Below, piece by piece: positions 22,203-34,492 of a DNA stretch of 64,000 bases. The position numbers were made by a program, and so were the translations under genes. Source of the DNA: Talinum fruticosum (lineage: Eukaryota; Streptophyta; Magnoliopsida; Caryophyllales; Talinaceae); assembly GCA_021018815.1 (NCBI GenBank), contig JAITYX010000034.1:3162001-3226000 (forward strand), read 5' to 3'. Position 1 is the stretch's first letter. Each line of letters starts with the position of its first letter. Under the pieces are notes generated by a model that saw only the letters and a program-made list of their open reading frames with translations, ran no database searches and was not told where the DNA came from.

Positions 22203-22913
22203 TAATTATTACCTAATCTACGATGCTATATCCAATAATCATCACTAACTGAAGCTTTTAAATAAGATAAATCTTGATTAGAATCGAAAGAAGAATAGTA
22301 TAACTGTTACCTAACCTCATACCGAGAGCGTTGTCTCTTTGATGATTTTATCTCGAAATGAACCAGTTGGTTTGAGTCAATCATACCTCTTGACCTTTGT
22401 GACACAATTGAGAGATACTCATAAGATTGTACTTGAGTCACTTGACAAGATAAACTGGACTCGATTGAGTTGTCTCCTTGTCCAACACTACTAATGCCAA
22501 CAATCTTGTCTTTCGCTGTTATCTCCAAATGTGACCTTTCCTCCTTCTATCTCTTCTAATTCGAGAAGAGACTTAAATTGCTATACATGTGGTGAGAGCA
22601 CCCACTATCCAAGTACTAGTGTCCTTTGTGTTTCTGAGTGACCTGTAAGAGAGAAATAAACTAACCCTTCTCACTTCATCTCACAAACTCAGTAATCGTC
22701 CTTACTCGTGGTCATTTTATGAGGAATAGCACTTTTGGGAACCCGGATTTGAATGATTTTGGGTTTGGACTTATTCTTCTTCTTTGGAAATTGAGTATGT
22801 GTTTCTTTCTTTTAAAATCATTTCCTTTTGTGAACCGATTGAGAAGACTTTTTCATAAAAGCTGGTCTACACTCATTTCCTTTCTGTTTTGAATGAATAG
22901 GACCATGCTCAGC
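22203..22913 (-). pseudogene. R4 pol fragment (protease and GAG-pre-integrase)
   Basis: Matches the protease to GAG-pre-integrase part of the sister copies: 'KDKIVGISSVGQGDNS' in the open stretch 22307-22528. The text near 22207 ('cctaatctacgatgc') is homologous to the 'HVSMHTIKK' neighbourhood. It is cut on the right by R5 at 22913 and continues at 33227. Everything downstream of this point in R4 (INT core, RT, RNase H, ORF3, 3' LTR) is missing from the window. Confidence 0.8.
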
Positions 22914-24369
22914 TGAAGGTTTGCTCTTGGAGATTTTTAGTCACCCTAGAGGGAGGGTGAATAGGGTGATGAGGAAATTTGAACAAACTTAGAAACTTTT
23001 AAGCTTGAAGAGAATGAACAAGATAATCTGAGTCTAGATTGGACTCGGAAAAGTGTATACTCGAGTTACGTGGAAACCCTCCTAGGGCTGAAACCTCATA
23101 CACTCGCTAATCCAAGCACCAAGTCAAATCCATTATTTTGAATCCTTAAAATACAACGGATCGACTCAACCATAATTGCTCCCTAAGACAATTCCGTGTA
23201 GAGTTTTAATAGACTCGAAGTTCCCTTATCTCGATCGAGTACTTCCTTACTGAGGTAACCTTTACAGTTAGGGACAACTGAGTTGAGTTAACCCTTACAG
23301 CTCAGTCAAGGGATCTTACTCGGAAAGTAAGAAGAGTATGTGACTGATTACAAGATTTTACAACTCGGAAAAGTATTAAGTACAGACTTAGAGTTGTAAG
23401 AAGAAGAGTGAATGAGTAATATACTAAGAGATATAGTTTCAGCAATGTGTTCAGCAATCTTCAAGTCTTGTGAAGTGGCTTCTAATTATAGATGACCAAG
23501 AAGAGTGACCATTTTGTCTTGGTTCCGAACGAAGTCTTTATCGGCCGTTGTAACGGCTCTTCTAAGTCGCTCATAAAAGATCCGTTGGGATATGAACATT
23601 GTGTAATGACTCTTGGCTAAAGGTGCTCCAGTCAAGTGGTGGTGTTCTGCAAAGTAAGGTGGAAACCACCGTTGAGCTTAGCTTTGAAGTTTTCCAGCTT
23701 TGGAAACTCACAACCCTAATACAGCGTCCGAGCCTTGTTCGAAGTAGATAAGCCTTGTCTGGTGGTGATTAACGGCTTGAAGCCGGTTACTTTTTAATTC
23801 AAAAATGAGATACCTCATTTGGATAATCTACAAAATTAAACCACTTTGGTTCTCAAAGTATAAAATACTTTGGTCCAAGATTAGGCACAGATAATAATTT
23901 AATTAAGACAATTAAGTTCATAATTATCTTAGGGCTAGAAGAGTGGAATTTTTTGAGTTTAATATTCAATATACTCAAATTCCATTAGAGTCAGTCCTAA
24001 GAAAGATCAAGTTAAAAGAGTCAAACCATCGAGTATAAGGACTTAATCTGAATAAATAACTCTCAAACAAGAAAATTGACTTAGAAAGAGGCATTAACAC
24101 TCGTAATTCACTCTGCATTGAAATATGCATTCAGAACTCAAATAAAAAGTGTTAGAGAGATTATTTGAGCATGTGATAGATTTGAGTGTTGTTTGAGTGA
24201 GTCGAAGCACTAATGCGGAAGATTGCAATAATGTGTTTGGAATGAAAAAGTATACAGGAGTTTCTATAACACTCGAATGACTTGTAATCAAAACTTAGGA
24301 GGGATAAGGTTTGTGCCTGAGTCTTCAAGGACTACTCAAAATGATTTGGATTCAGAGTGTGAGTCTTCA
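22914..24369 (-). repeat. R5 3' LTR
   Basis: 1456 bp, TGAAGGTTTGCTC to GAGTCTTCA, extended form. The inner copy of the terminal motif (gtcttca) ends at 24327 and the extension is 24328-24369. The TATA box has decayed to CTATAATTAG (near 23485). Confidence 0.9.
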
Positions 24370-24386
24370 ATGTCCCCCTTTTGATG
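24370..24386 (-). other. R5 polypurine tract
   Basis: Sense strand AAAAGGGGGACAT just before the 3' LTR. Confidence 0.75.
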
Positions 24387-24724
24387 AAACGCATTCCACA
24401 CTCGGATAGAAACTTTGTTAGTTTAAATCATGAGTTTTCATTCTTACTTAGTAGAACATATTAGAATAAGAAGTAGTGAGTGAAGTGTTCCTACTTAGAA
24501 AAAGCATTTTAGATACTATCACTACTTAGAACATTTATGTAGATAACACATTTAGCAAAGAAAAATATTAACAGACTATATCGGAGCGGAATAAAAAAAT
24601 ATGAAGAGATATGTCAAAGTAGAAAATAAATAATAAGAGATCGAACTTAGAAAGAGTTAACTCAGAAAGAATTATGCCCAAAGAAAGAAAATTCATTCAT
24701 ATATACAAGGAAAAAGCTTTTTCT

Positions 24725-26142
24725 GTTTTGACCGTGTAGACCGACCAACATCGGCAGGGTCTTTTGACCTACTCAGCTCGCCGTCCGAGCCGATCAGCTC
24801 CGGTTCAGGACTTCAGCACCTTGTCCCTCTTGGGGAGCGGCTTCCTCCTTCTTTTCTTCTTCTTCCTCCTTCTCCTCTTCCTTATTTTCCTCCTTCTCTT
24901 TCAGCTCGCTTAAGTCATAGCTTCTTCTTCTTCGCTTTCGCAGAGGGGACTTGGTAGGGTTCGAGGACTCCTCGAAGTTTCCAAGTCTGTCGGGGTCCTG
25001 AGCAGCCTTGGATCTCCTTTCTTGAAGGAGCTGAAGTCGCTCATGTTGCTCCTTGATCAATCCCTTCATCTCGAGGAGTAGATCCCGGTGCTCCTGGATC
25101 CGAGACCGAGTCGTCTTCCGGTTTATGACCATACTCTAAAGGATGTTTTTGTAAGAGTGGAGAGTGGCCCACAATTCTTCGATCACGTAAGAGATCTTGT
25201 CTATCAAGACCGTAAACAAGGCAGCAGAGGCTATAGGAGGAGGTTCCGAGGTGGATGCACCACCGGGTCGAGGAGGGAGAGATAGGGGAGTTTGAGTCCG
25301 AGTCTTAGGAGAGGGTGAAGGGGGCTTCAATTATGACTTATAGACCTAGACACCGGGCTTGATCTCCCGGTACCCGCATCCCGAAGTTCATTCCCGCCCA
25401 CTACGATGGCAGCCTCAAACATTACATTTGGATTCGAGGGGAGGGAACCTTAAACCGCTTAAAGACCAAAGTTGAAAGGGCTACGAATGGAAGAGGAGAG
25501 GATTTCTTAGATTGAGCTGGCACAAGTGGCCATTTGCTCAAAGATGCTTGGGAAGAGGTCTACATTGTAGCCCTCGAGGATATCAAACAGAGCTTTAAGA
25601 ATCTTAGAATTAGGATTCTCTTTGCTCGAGTGATGAGAGAAGAAAGTTCTCATCGAAGAAAGCAAAGTAGTCTAGCCTCGATCTTTATCCGAGTAACCGA
25701 GAAATTCTTTCATGACTCGGGGACTTCCTTGGCATATTTTTGAAAAACTCATCTCGTAATCTCATTGAAAGGGATGGGATTGCAGTTGAGAAAGAGAGAG
25801 GAAACTTTGAAAATACGATGGAGGAGGGAAAGGTTGATTCGCACAACTATGTCTTAAACTTGTGAGGTAATGGCTCCCTCGGAGCAAGACAGATTAGAAT
25901 AGAACTTGGTGATAAGTTCTAGGTAAATAAACTCACCGATGCAGAGAAAGTTGTAAACTCCAAGTGGTTTTGATGTGAGCTAACCACGAAAACGATGTGG
26001 TTAGGAAGAACTTGTCATCTAACGTGAGATGTTAGGTGACGAAAATTTTTGAGGGCTTAGAGGTACCCTCTTGTGTTTGTTTGGTGCGTGGTTTCTTGGT
26101 CGCAGATCCTAGAAAATCTTGGGTTGAACCTCTTTTAGGCAT
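24725..26142 (-). pseudogene. R5 ORF3, broken
   Basis: The start at 26142 reads MPKRGSTQDFLGSATKKPRT, nearly identical to R2. The middle is shifted many times. The C-terminal open stretch 24794-25132 (112 codons) shows 'EMKGLIKEQHERLQLLQERR', a likely coiled coil, then 'RKRRRR' and a long Glu/Lys tract ('KEKEENKEEEKEEEEEKKEE'). This basic-then-acidic tail defines the C-terminus of the ancestral protein. The end is approximate. Function unknown. Confidence 0.6.
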
Positions 26143-26295
26143 GGTTGAAGATTTTAGAATGAGAGAGAGAGTGGAAGAGAGAGAGAGAGAGAGAGAGAGT
26201 AAGAGAGTGAGTACCGAGAGCTTTGAGAGCGAGAGCGAGTAAGCAAGAGAGTAAGTTAGCAGAGAGTAAAGTAGCGAAATGAAGGTAAAGGGATG

Positions 26296-26303
26296 CTATT
26301 TAG
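26296..26303 (-). promoter_or_regulatory. Decayed TATA box and MSA-like motifs upstream of R5 ORF3
   Basis: The site homologous to the ORF3 TATA boxes reads 'ctatttag', two bases short. Upstream, 'tccaacggtca' (near 26343) and 'tccaacggtta' (near 26381) both match the mitosis-specific activator consensus YCYAACGGYYA on the + strand. Confidence 0.45.
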
Positions 26304-26715
26304 CGAAAAGGAATGTCCTTCAATATTCGGTCTCACCTAAACCTCCAACGGTCACTTCAAACAGGAGTGACATTTTTGCTTTCCAACGGTTAGAACTGTA
26401 GTGGCTTTATCCCAATGGCTAGTTCACCGATCGATAAGCGTGGTAGAGAGAGAGAGAGAAAGAAATTTTAAAGGAAATTTATGAAATTCTCCACTTATCT
26501 AGACATAATTTCATAAGTTTGATGTCCATTTTGCTCAAAAGCCGAGTCCGACTTAGTATGGTTTCGAGTGACTCAAAAACGCAAACACATAATAACTCCT
26601 AGCTAAGTTTCACTTGGTCAACTAAACCAATTGTTATTAAGGCAAAGAAAGAAAACCTAAAACATATAATCATGCTAGACAATTTCACTTAGAAAATCAC
26701 ATAATCATGCATTAA

Positions 26716-29700
26716 TCATTCCAAACTCATTCCTAATAAAACAAAACTAATCCTCGTTAAGTGGCTTAATGAAAATATGAGCTAACTAAAATTTTGTAGG
26801 AATGAATTCAACTTCAATATCACCTTTATCAGAATGGTCTCTCGAAAATGATACCCGACCTCAATGTGCTTTGTCTTTGAATGCTGAACCGCATTCTCGT
26901 AATGCTTATTGCACTCGATTATCACACTTGATTGGGATAGATTTGAATGAAAGTCAAGATCCTTCAAGTGTTGCTTAATCCATAGAATCTTAGCAAAGCA
27001 CACTCCAGCTGCAATGTATTCAGCTTCAGCAGTTGATAAAGCAATAGAGTTTTGCTTCTTTGAGTGCCAAGATATAAGGGATTAACCTGAAACCGGCATG
27101 CTCCTGATGTGCTCTTTCTATCAACCTTGTATCCAGCATAGTTAACATCCGGGTTTCCAGTGAGTGTCGGTTGTGAGTCTCTTGAGAACCATAGACCAAG
27201 ATTTCAAGTCCTCGCAAGATATCTAAAAATCTCTTCACAAAGCAGTGAGATGTGATTCTTTTGGATTAGCTTGGAATCTTGCGTACTGGACATACACTAA
27301 ACATAATGGCTGGCCTACTAGATGTGAGATATAGCAGAGAACCAATCATACTATAGAGTTTCGATCTACTCGCTTTACCTTTTTCGCCCGAGTCTAGTTT
27401 CATGTTGCTACTCATTGGTGTTGTCTGTATGTTTTGCATCTTGAATCTATTACTTCTTTAGCAACTCCTTGGTATACATGGATTGATGGACATAGATGAC
27501 ATGTTTATCTTGTCTGATTTGCAGACCAAGAAAGAAATTAAGGTCTCCCATTATGCTCATTGGGAATTCGTCTCCGATCAACTCGGAAAATTCTCAACAG
27601 AGATTTTCATTAGTAGCTCAAAAGATTATATCATTAACATAAATCCGAGCAATAAGAAACTCTCTCCCCTTGGTTTTTATGAAAAGACTTTTGTCAATCT
27701 AACCTCTTTTGAAATCATTTTCAACCAAGAAACTGCTCAGTCTTCCATACCAAGCTCTACGAGCTTGTTTAAAACCATAAAGAGCCTTTTGCAATTTGAA
27801 AACATGATTTAAAAATTCTGAGTTTTCAAATCTAGGGGTTGTTCAACATAGACTTCTTCTTGAATGAAACCATTTAGAAAGGCACATTTGACATCCATTT
27901 GATACAATTTAATATTCATGTAAATACAAATGCCAAAAGGATTCTAATTGCTTCGATCCTAGCAACCGGTGCAAAGGTTTCCCCACAATCAATCCCTTCT
28001 TCTTCATTGTAACTTTGAGCCACAAGTCTAGCCTTATTTCTGACTACCAACCCATCCTCATCTAGTTTATTCTTGAAAAGCCATTTGGTTCCTATGATCG
28101 GGTGGTCGAAGGTCGTTTGGTCAAAGTCCGGACTTAGTTTCTCTCAAACCGATTAAGCTCCTCTTGCATGGCCTCTACCCGTTCAGGTTCATTTAGGGCC
28201 TCTAGTGCATTTCTAGGTTCAGTTAATGATATGAATGCAGTGAATGCACATAGATTTTGCAAAGTAGAACGAGTTCTTACCCCACTTGTTGATGTCGGAC
28301 AAAATGTTCTCAAGTGGGTGGCTCGAATCATATTTGAATACTCTACTTGTTCTCTCGGTTTACCAGGTTTGTTGGCTGTACTCGGCTGATCTTAATTAGC
28401 CTGATCTGGTTGCGTTTGCTCATCCGCTTGACCTTCACCATTCTTAGTGGGCTCCCGAGCTGGTTCGGTCCGAGTCATGATGTTCGAGCCGCCTCATTCG
28501 GAGTTGTTTTCTTTTGACTTTGTATGAGCTCAACTTGAGCAAGATCATCTACATCTCGACTTAGTTTCGGATCGGAGAAAATTGACTCACTTGTTTTTCC
28601 TCGATCAATCTCATCAAACACAACGTGGATGCTTTCTTCCACTTTGTTTGTTCTTTTATTAAAAACACGATATGCTTTACTATAAGATGAGTAACTTAGA
28701 AAAATACCTTCATCCGACCAAGCATCAAACTTGGTCAAGTGATCCTTACCATTATTATGAACAAAGCACTTACATCCGAAGGGTTTGAAGTATGAAACAT
28801 TGGGCTTCTTTCCCTTGCAGAGCTCGTATGGAGTTTTCTTCAAGATGGGTCCGATGAGGCATCTGTTCCGTGTGTAGTTTGCTATGTTGACTCGCCTTAA
28901 CCCGAAATAGTAGGGTAAATCATGTTTAATCATCATTGTCCGCCCTCTTTGTTCAAGAGTTCGATTCTTTCTCTCCACTACTCCATTCTATTGAGGAGTT
29001 CTGGGTGCTGAGAAGTTGTGAGAGATACCATTCTTGTCGCAGAACTCTATAAATTCCGAGTAATCAAACTCCCTTCCATGGTCGGTTCGAATTTTTCTGA
29101 TCTAATTCTAAGACTCTACTTGAATTTTCCTGCAAAGCTTGTTGAACTCTTCGAAAGCTTCATTTTTGTTCTTGAAAAAAAAACCCGTGTAAATCGTGAG
29201 TAGTCATCAACAATCACAAGTACATATGATTTACCTTTGAGACTCTTTACAGAGATTTCACCATATAAACCCATATGCGAATTTCAAGCACTTTGGATGT
29301 TGAAACAGTTTTGAGAGGTTTGAAGGATGATCCGACTTGTTTCCATTTTGTGCATGCTTCACGTATTTTATCTTTCTTAAAGGCACAGTTAGGGAAGCCC
29401 CCATGAGATGCAAATATTTTTATAGTGTGCAATGCTAACATGACCTAGTCTACGATGTCGTGTCCAAGAATCATCATGCAATGATGCTTTTAAACAAGAT
29501 AAATTCTGATTTAGATCGGAAAAAGGAATAGTATAGGTGTTACCTTACCTCTTACCCGAGAGCTTAGTCTCTTTGGTAGATGCATCGAAATGTAGCAGTT
29601 AGTCTTTGTCAACCTTACCTCTTGACCTTTGTCACATAACCGAGAGATGCTGAGCAAATTGTGCTTTAATCCCTTAACAAGATAAACCGGGCTGACCAAG

Positions 29701-29860
29701 TTGTCTCCTTTCCCAATCTTCCTAATTCCGACTATCTTGCCCTTACTCGTCATCTCCAAAAGTGACTTTGCCTCCTTTAAAATCTTCTAACTCGGAAAAG
29801 AGTCTTGAATCTCCCGACATATGGCGTGAGCATCCGAGTGTCTAAGTACCAATGACCTTT
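26716..29860 (-). pseudogene. R5 pol, broken
   Basis: Protease around 29760-29860 is frameshifted at the active site. Protease C-terminus and GAG-pre-integrase: 29511-29759 ('SPVYLVKGLKHNLLSISRLC'). Integrase 'NGVVERKNRTLEQ' near 28975, with its C-terminal part open at 28475-28978 ('TPYELCKGKKPNVSYFKPFG', 'WSDEGIFLSYSSYSKAYRVF'). RT is split; YVDD has become YVND at 27630-27641. RNase H remnants are at 26782-27300. Integrase C-terminus is the best-kept part. Non-functional. Confidence 0.9.
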
Positions 29861-30599
29861 TGTCCTTTTCGAGTTACCCGCAAATCGAAACACACTAACC
29901 CTTCTCACTTCCTCTAACGAACCTAGTAACTCCCTTTACTCGTGGTCCTTTCTCGAGGAAGAAGACTCTTAGGAACCCAGATTTGAATAACTTTAGGTTT
30001 GGCCCGATTCTTAGTCTTCTTTCTAGAAATCGACTCTGTCTCTTTCTTTTGAAATTCTTTTCTTTTGTAAACAGGGGGAAGTCTTTCTCCTATAAACTGG
30101 TCTAGGCTCAGTCCTCCTTTCATTCTTATGAATAGTACCATGCTCAGCCTTCCTTAACTTCACAGTTCTGGAATCCTTCTTGAAAAGATTGGAGTAGGAA
30201 TTAGATTCCTCCTCTTCGTTAAAACTAAGTCCTTCTTTTCCGAAGGAGACACACCGAGAGCCTAAAAGCATGTCGAGGTTTTTCCGACCTTAAGTAAATT
30301 TCAAAACAAGCTCTTGAGTGTCATTGAGCTTTATTTTCGGATGCTCATTTTCTCTTCTAAGTGACTCATACTCAATCTCATTAGCTTAAGTACTAGTCTT
30401 GAGTATTTTCGGAGTTTGTCCCAGCTTTTCCAATTCATTTTTCAAACAAGTTGCTCTCGAAGTAAAAGACTCAAGTTGTTCTTTTAACTGGGAAGATACA
30501 AAATTGGACTTTTCTTCCAAAGTATAAATATATTTAGCTAAATCAACATTGGAGAACTTGAGAAAGTATTCAATTACCTCCCGAGGATTTGTCTCTTCA

Positions 30600-31704
30600 A
30601 TGTCCGACTTGTCGAGTGTGACTCAAATTTAGCTTCGAGTCCGTTAGTGCCATCGGACACTTTGAGTCATCGGAATCTTCATCGTCTTCAAATGAGTCTT
30701 CATCACTCCATGTGGCCGTCATAGCCTTCTTCTTTTTCTATCCGTCTTTCTCCTTGGACAACCTCGACTATGTGATCTTTGCTACCACATTTAAAACAAC
30801 TAGAGTCCTAAGTTAAAGATAACCTTGAAGGGGAAGAGTATCTACCTTTTCTCGTCCTTCTTATCCTTCTTATAGAACTCTTCCTTTGGTGTTTTCTCCC
30901 ATTTCTTGTGCTTCATCATTCTTTTGAAGCCTCGAGCAATGAGTGCCATGGGGTCCTCTTTTGAGTCCGAGGAACTCGGACTTTCTCCTCTCGCTTTTGA
31001 GGCTTTCGACGCAATGTTCGTTTTAGTGCCGACCTCGGCATCCTCTTCTTCCAGGTGAATTTCATGGGTAAGCGGCTTCCCAATCAATTCGTCCGGCTTT
31101 AGTTAAGAGAGGTTCCGAGCTTCCTCGATGACCGACACCTTGGGACCCCATCTTCTCTTTGGTAGACTTTGTAGAATCTTTTTGTACATTTCTTCATGAG
31201 AAATCTTTCTACCTAGAGATTTGAGATTGTTTGTAATCTCGAGTAAACGTATAAACATATGAGTGATGTTTTCTTCTAGCTCCATCTTTAACAGCCCAAA
31301 TTTGTGAAGATATTGATTTATCTTAGCCTGTTTCACTTGGCTTGTTCCTTCATATGTGTTGACAAGAGTGTCCCACACTTCTTTAGATGTGTCATAGGTT
31401 GACACTCTGTTGTATTCTTCCGAGCTGATAGCATACATCAAAATGTGCATCACTTTGAAGTTCTTTCCGAACTTTTCTAACTCCTCATTGGTGTACTCGA
31501 ACTTCTCTTTAGGCGCAGATCTCTTACCTTCTATCTTTATTGGAATGTAATTTCCTTCTTGGATGATGTTCCAGACATCTTTATCGTTGTCCAAGTACAA
31601 AGCATTCCATTAGCTTCTTCCAAGTGCACAAAGTTTAATCCTTTGAACTTTGGTGGTGTGGTGAAAGATATTCCTTCATCGAACTCTCCGATGTTCTTAG
31701 CCAT
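30600..31704 (-). pseudogene. R5 gag, nearly complete but shifted near the start
   Basis: The start at 31704 reads MAKNIGEFDEGISF and PPKFKGLNF, then one extra base (TTTGTGCAC) throws the frame off. The capsid frame resumes in the open stretch 31103-31600 (165 codons) with 'DKDVWNIIQEGNYIPIKIEG', 'EVWDTLVNTYEGTSQVKQAK', 'SHEEMYKKILQSLPKRRWGP'. This is the longest gag frame in the window. The zinc knuckle near 30790 keeps 'CFKCGSKDH' but loses the last Cys. Confidence 0.85.
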
Positions 31705-31750
31705 CTGATCTTTAGACCTTTGGATTGTTAGATCCTTTTTGAAAGGCTAG

Positions 31751-31761
31751 GCTCGATACCA
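31751..31761 (-). other. R5 primer-binding site
   Basis: The sense strand reads TGGTATCGAGC; compared with TGGTATCAGAGC one base of CAG is lost. Adjacent to the LTR at 31764. Confidence 0.75.
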
Positions 31762-31763
31762 AT

Positions 31764-33226
31764 TGAAGGTTTGCTCTTAGAGAGTCTTAGTCACCCTAGA
31801 GGGGGCATGAATAAGATGATGAGGAAATTTGAACAAACGTAGAAACTTTTAAGCTTGAAGAGAATGAACAAGATAATCCGAGTCTAGATTGGACTCGGAA
31901 AAGTGTATACTCGAGTTACATAGAAACCCTCCTGGAGCAAAAAACCATGGACAATTCTAATCCAAGCTCCAAGTCAAATCCACTATTTTGAATCCTCAAA
32001 ATACAACGGACTGACTCAACCGAGATATGCTCCCTTAGACAATTCCTTACAGAGTTTTCCTAGACTCGAAGTTCCCTTATCGGATCTAGTACTTCCTTAC
32101 TTACGTAACCTTTACAGCTAGGGACAACTAAGCTGAGTTAACCCTTACAACTTAGTCAAGGGACCTTACTCGAAAGTAAGAAAAGTATGTGACTGATTAC
32201 AAAATTTTACAACTCGGAAAAGTATTAAGTATAGACTTGAAGTTGTAAGAAGAAGATTGAATGAGTAATGTACTAAGAGATATAGTTTCAGCAATGTGTT
32301 CAGCAATCTTCAAGTCTTGTGAAGTGGCTTTTAATTATAGCTGACCAAGCAGATCGACCATTGTCTCTTGGTTCCGAACGAAGTCTTTATCGGTCGTTGT
32401 AACGGCTCTTCTAAGTCACTCGAAAAGATCCCGTTAGGATGTGAACGTTGTGCAATGACTCTTGGTTCCTAAAGATGCTCCAGTCAACTGGTGATGTCCG
32501 AAAAGTAAGGTGGAAACCACCGTTGAGCTTAGCTTTGAAGTTTTCCAGCTTTGGAAACGGACAACCCCGATACGGCGTTTGAGCCTTGTTCGAAGTAGAT
32601 AATCCTTGTCTGTTGGTGATTGATAGCTTAAAGCCAGGTTACTTTTGTAATTCAAAAATGAGATACCTCATTTGGATAACCTACAAAATTAAACCACTTT
32701 GGTTCTCAAAGTATAAAATACTTTAGTCCAAGATTAGGCACGAGATAATAATTTAATTAAGAGAATTAAGTGCATAATTATCTTAGGCCTAGAAGAGTGG
32801 AATTTTCTGAGCCTAATATCAATATACTAAAATTCCATTAGAGTCAATCCTGAGAAAGATCAAGTTAAAAGAGTGAAACCATCGGAGTATAAGGACTCGA
32901 TCTAGACGAATAACTCTCAAACAAGCAAACCGACTTAGTAAGAGGCATTAACACCGTAATTCACTCGAGGTTGAAATATGCAGTTAGAACTCAAATAAAA
33001 AGTGTTAGAGAGATTATTTGAGCATGCAATAGATCCGAGTGTTGTCTCGAGTGAGTTAGAAGCACTAATGCGGAAGATATGCAATAATGTGTTTGGAATG
33101 AAAACTTATACAGGAGTTTCTATAACACTCGGAATGACTTGTAATCAAAACTTAGGAGGGATGAGGTTTGTACCTGAGTCTTCAAGGAGTACTCAGAATG
33201 ATTTAGATTCTAAGTCCGAGTTTTCA
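31764..33226 (-). repeat. R5 5' LTR
   Basis: 1463 bp, TGAAGGTTTGCTC to GAGTTTTCA, extended form (extension 33185-33226), followed by duplication TCAGC. Close to its partner at 22914 but with many single-base differences and small indels. Confidence 0.9.
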
Positions 33227-34028
33227 TCAGCCTTTCTAAATTTTGTAGTTCCGTAATCAGCTTTAAAAAGACTCTTGTAGGAATTATTTTCCTGTTCGTA
33301 ATTGTAACCAAGTCCTCCTTTTCAAAAAGAAACATACTGAGAAGAAAGTAATAAATCAAGGTTTTTTGACCTTAAGTAAGTTTCTAAACTAACTCCTGTG
33401 ACTTAGTGAGCTTTTGTTTCAATTTCTCATTCTTTGTTCTAAGGCACTCGAGGCTTAGTCTCATTGTCTTGAGTACTAGTCTCAAGCACCTTCAAGTTTT
33501 GTCTCAGTTTTTCTAAATCATTTTTCGAAGAACTATTCTCAGTACTAAGAGACTCTAATTTCTCTTTAAATTCAAAAAATCGAAGTGGATTTTTCTTCCA
33601 AAATAAAAATGTATCTAGCTAGATCATGTTTGGAGAATTTGAGAAAGTAGTTCATTACCTCCTAAGGATTTGTTTCCTTAGTATCTCGAGACTTCATTCT
33701 CATACTTAGATTCAACTTCTAAGTCTCGCTAAAGCCATGAGACACTTCGACTCATCGTCCGTGTCTTCATCTTCTTTTGATTCATCATCATTCCATGTGG
33801 CAACCATAGCAGCTTCTTTCTGTCTTTTCTATTCTTTGGATAGTCCTTGACTATGTGCTATTTGCTACCACACTCAAAACAACTAGAGTTCTTAGTTAAA
33901 AATAAATTTGAAGGAGATGAGTGTTTATCTTTTCTATCCTTCTTCCAACGTGCAAAGTTCGATCCCTTGAACTTGGGTGGTCCAGTGAAAGATATTCCTT
34001 CATTGAATTCTCCATAATTAAGAGCCAT
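33227..34028 (-). pseudogene. R4 gag with large internal deletion
   Basis: The start at 34028 reads MALNYGEFNEGISF then PPKFKGSNFARWKK, all in one frame, unlike R2, R5 and R6. At 33939-33944 the sequence jumps straight to the basic region before the zinc knuckle, so the capsid part is gone. The six bases CTTCTT fit both sides of the junction (microhomology). The knuckle reads 'CFECGSK-stop-HIVKDYPK'. The left part is gag-protease linker. Confidence 0.8.
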
Positions 34029-34068
34029 CTAATCTTTAAATCTTGGACTGTTAGATCCTTTGAGAAGG

Positions 34069-34086
34069 CTAGGCTCTAATACCAAT
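34069..34086 (-). other. R4 primer-binding site
   Basis: Sense strand ATTGGTATTAGAGCCTAG, one change from the initiator tRNA-Met complement, adjacent to the LTR start at 34087. Confidence 0.8.
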
Positions 34087-34492
34087 TGAAGGTTTTCTCT
34101 TGAGAGTCCGAGTCACCCTAGAGGGGGTCAATAGGGTGAGAAGGAAATTTTGCGAAATTAAAGAATTTTAAGCCGATTCAGAACTTAGAAAAGAGATTCT
34201 AAGTCTAGACTTAACTCAGAAAGTAAGAACACAGAGAAATACACGGAAACCCTCCCGGAGCAGAAAATCACGGACAATGTCAATCCAAACACTAAGTCAA
34301 ATCTACTATTTTGAATCCACAAAATACAAGGACTGACTCTTACAGAATTTCTCCCTTAAACAATTCAATATAAATTTTTCTAGGCACGAAGTTCCCTTAT
34401 CTTCCGTAGTACTTCCTAACCGAGTTACCCTTTACAGACTAGGCACAACCGAGTTGAGTTGACCTTACAGCTCAATCAAGGGAAATTACAGA
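34087..34492 (-). repeat. R4 5' LTR, piece 1 of 4
   Basis: Starts TGAAGGTTTTCTC and is broken at 34492 by solo LTR S1; the last five bases ACAGA are the S1 target duplication. Confidence 0.85.

Larger units (their letters stand above)
22914..33226 (-). mobile_element. R5: complete Ty1/copia element inside R4
   Basis: LTRs 22914-24369 and 31764-33226 are flanked by the perfect duplication TCAGC (22909-22913 and 33227-33231). Length is 10,313 bp, minus strand, same order as R2. Joining 22913 to 33232 restores R4 sequence homologous to 54245-54265 in R6. All coding parts are broken; the RT active site reads YVND. Confidence 0.92.

Noticed and set aside
27483..27812. 109-codon + strand frame 'MMDIDDMFILSDLQ...'
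   Set aside because: Antisense of R5 RT sequence.
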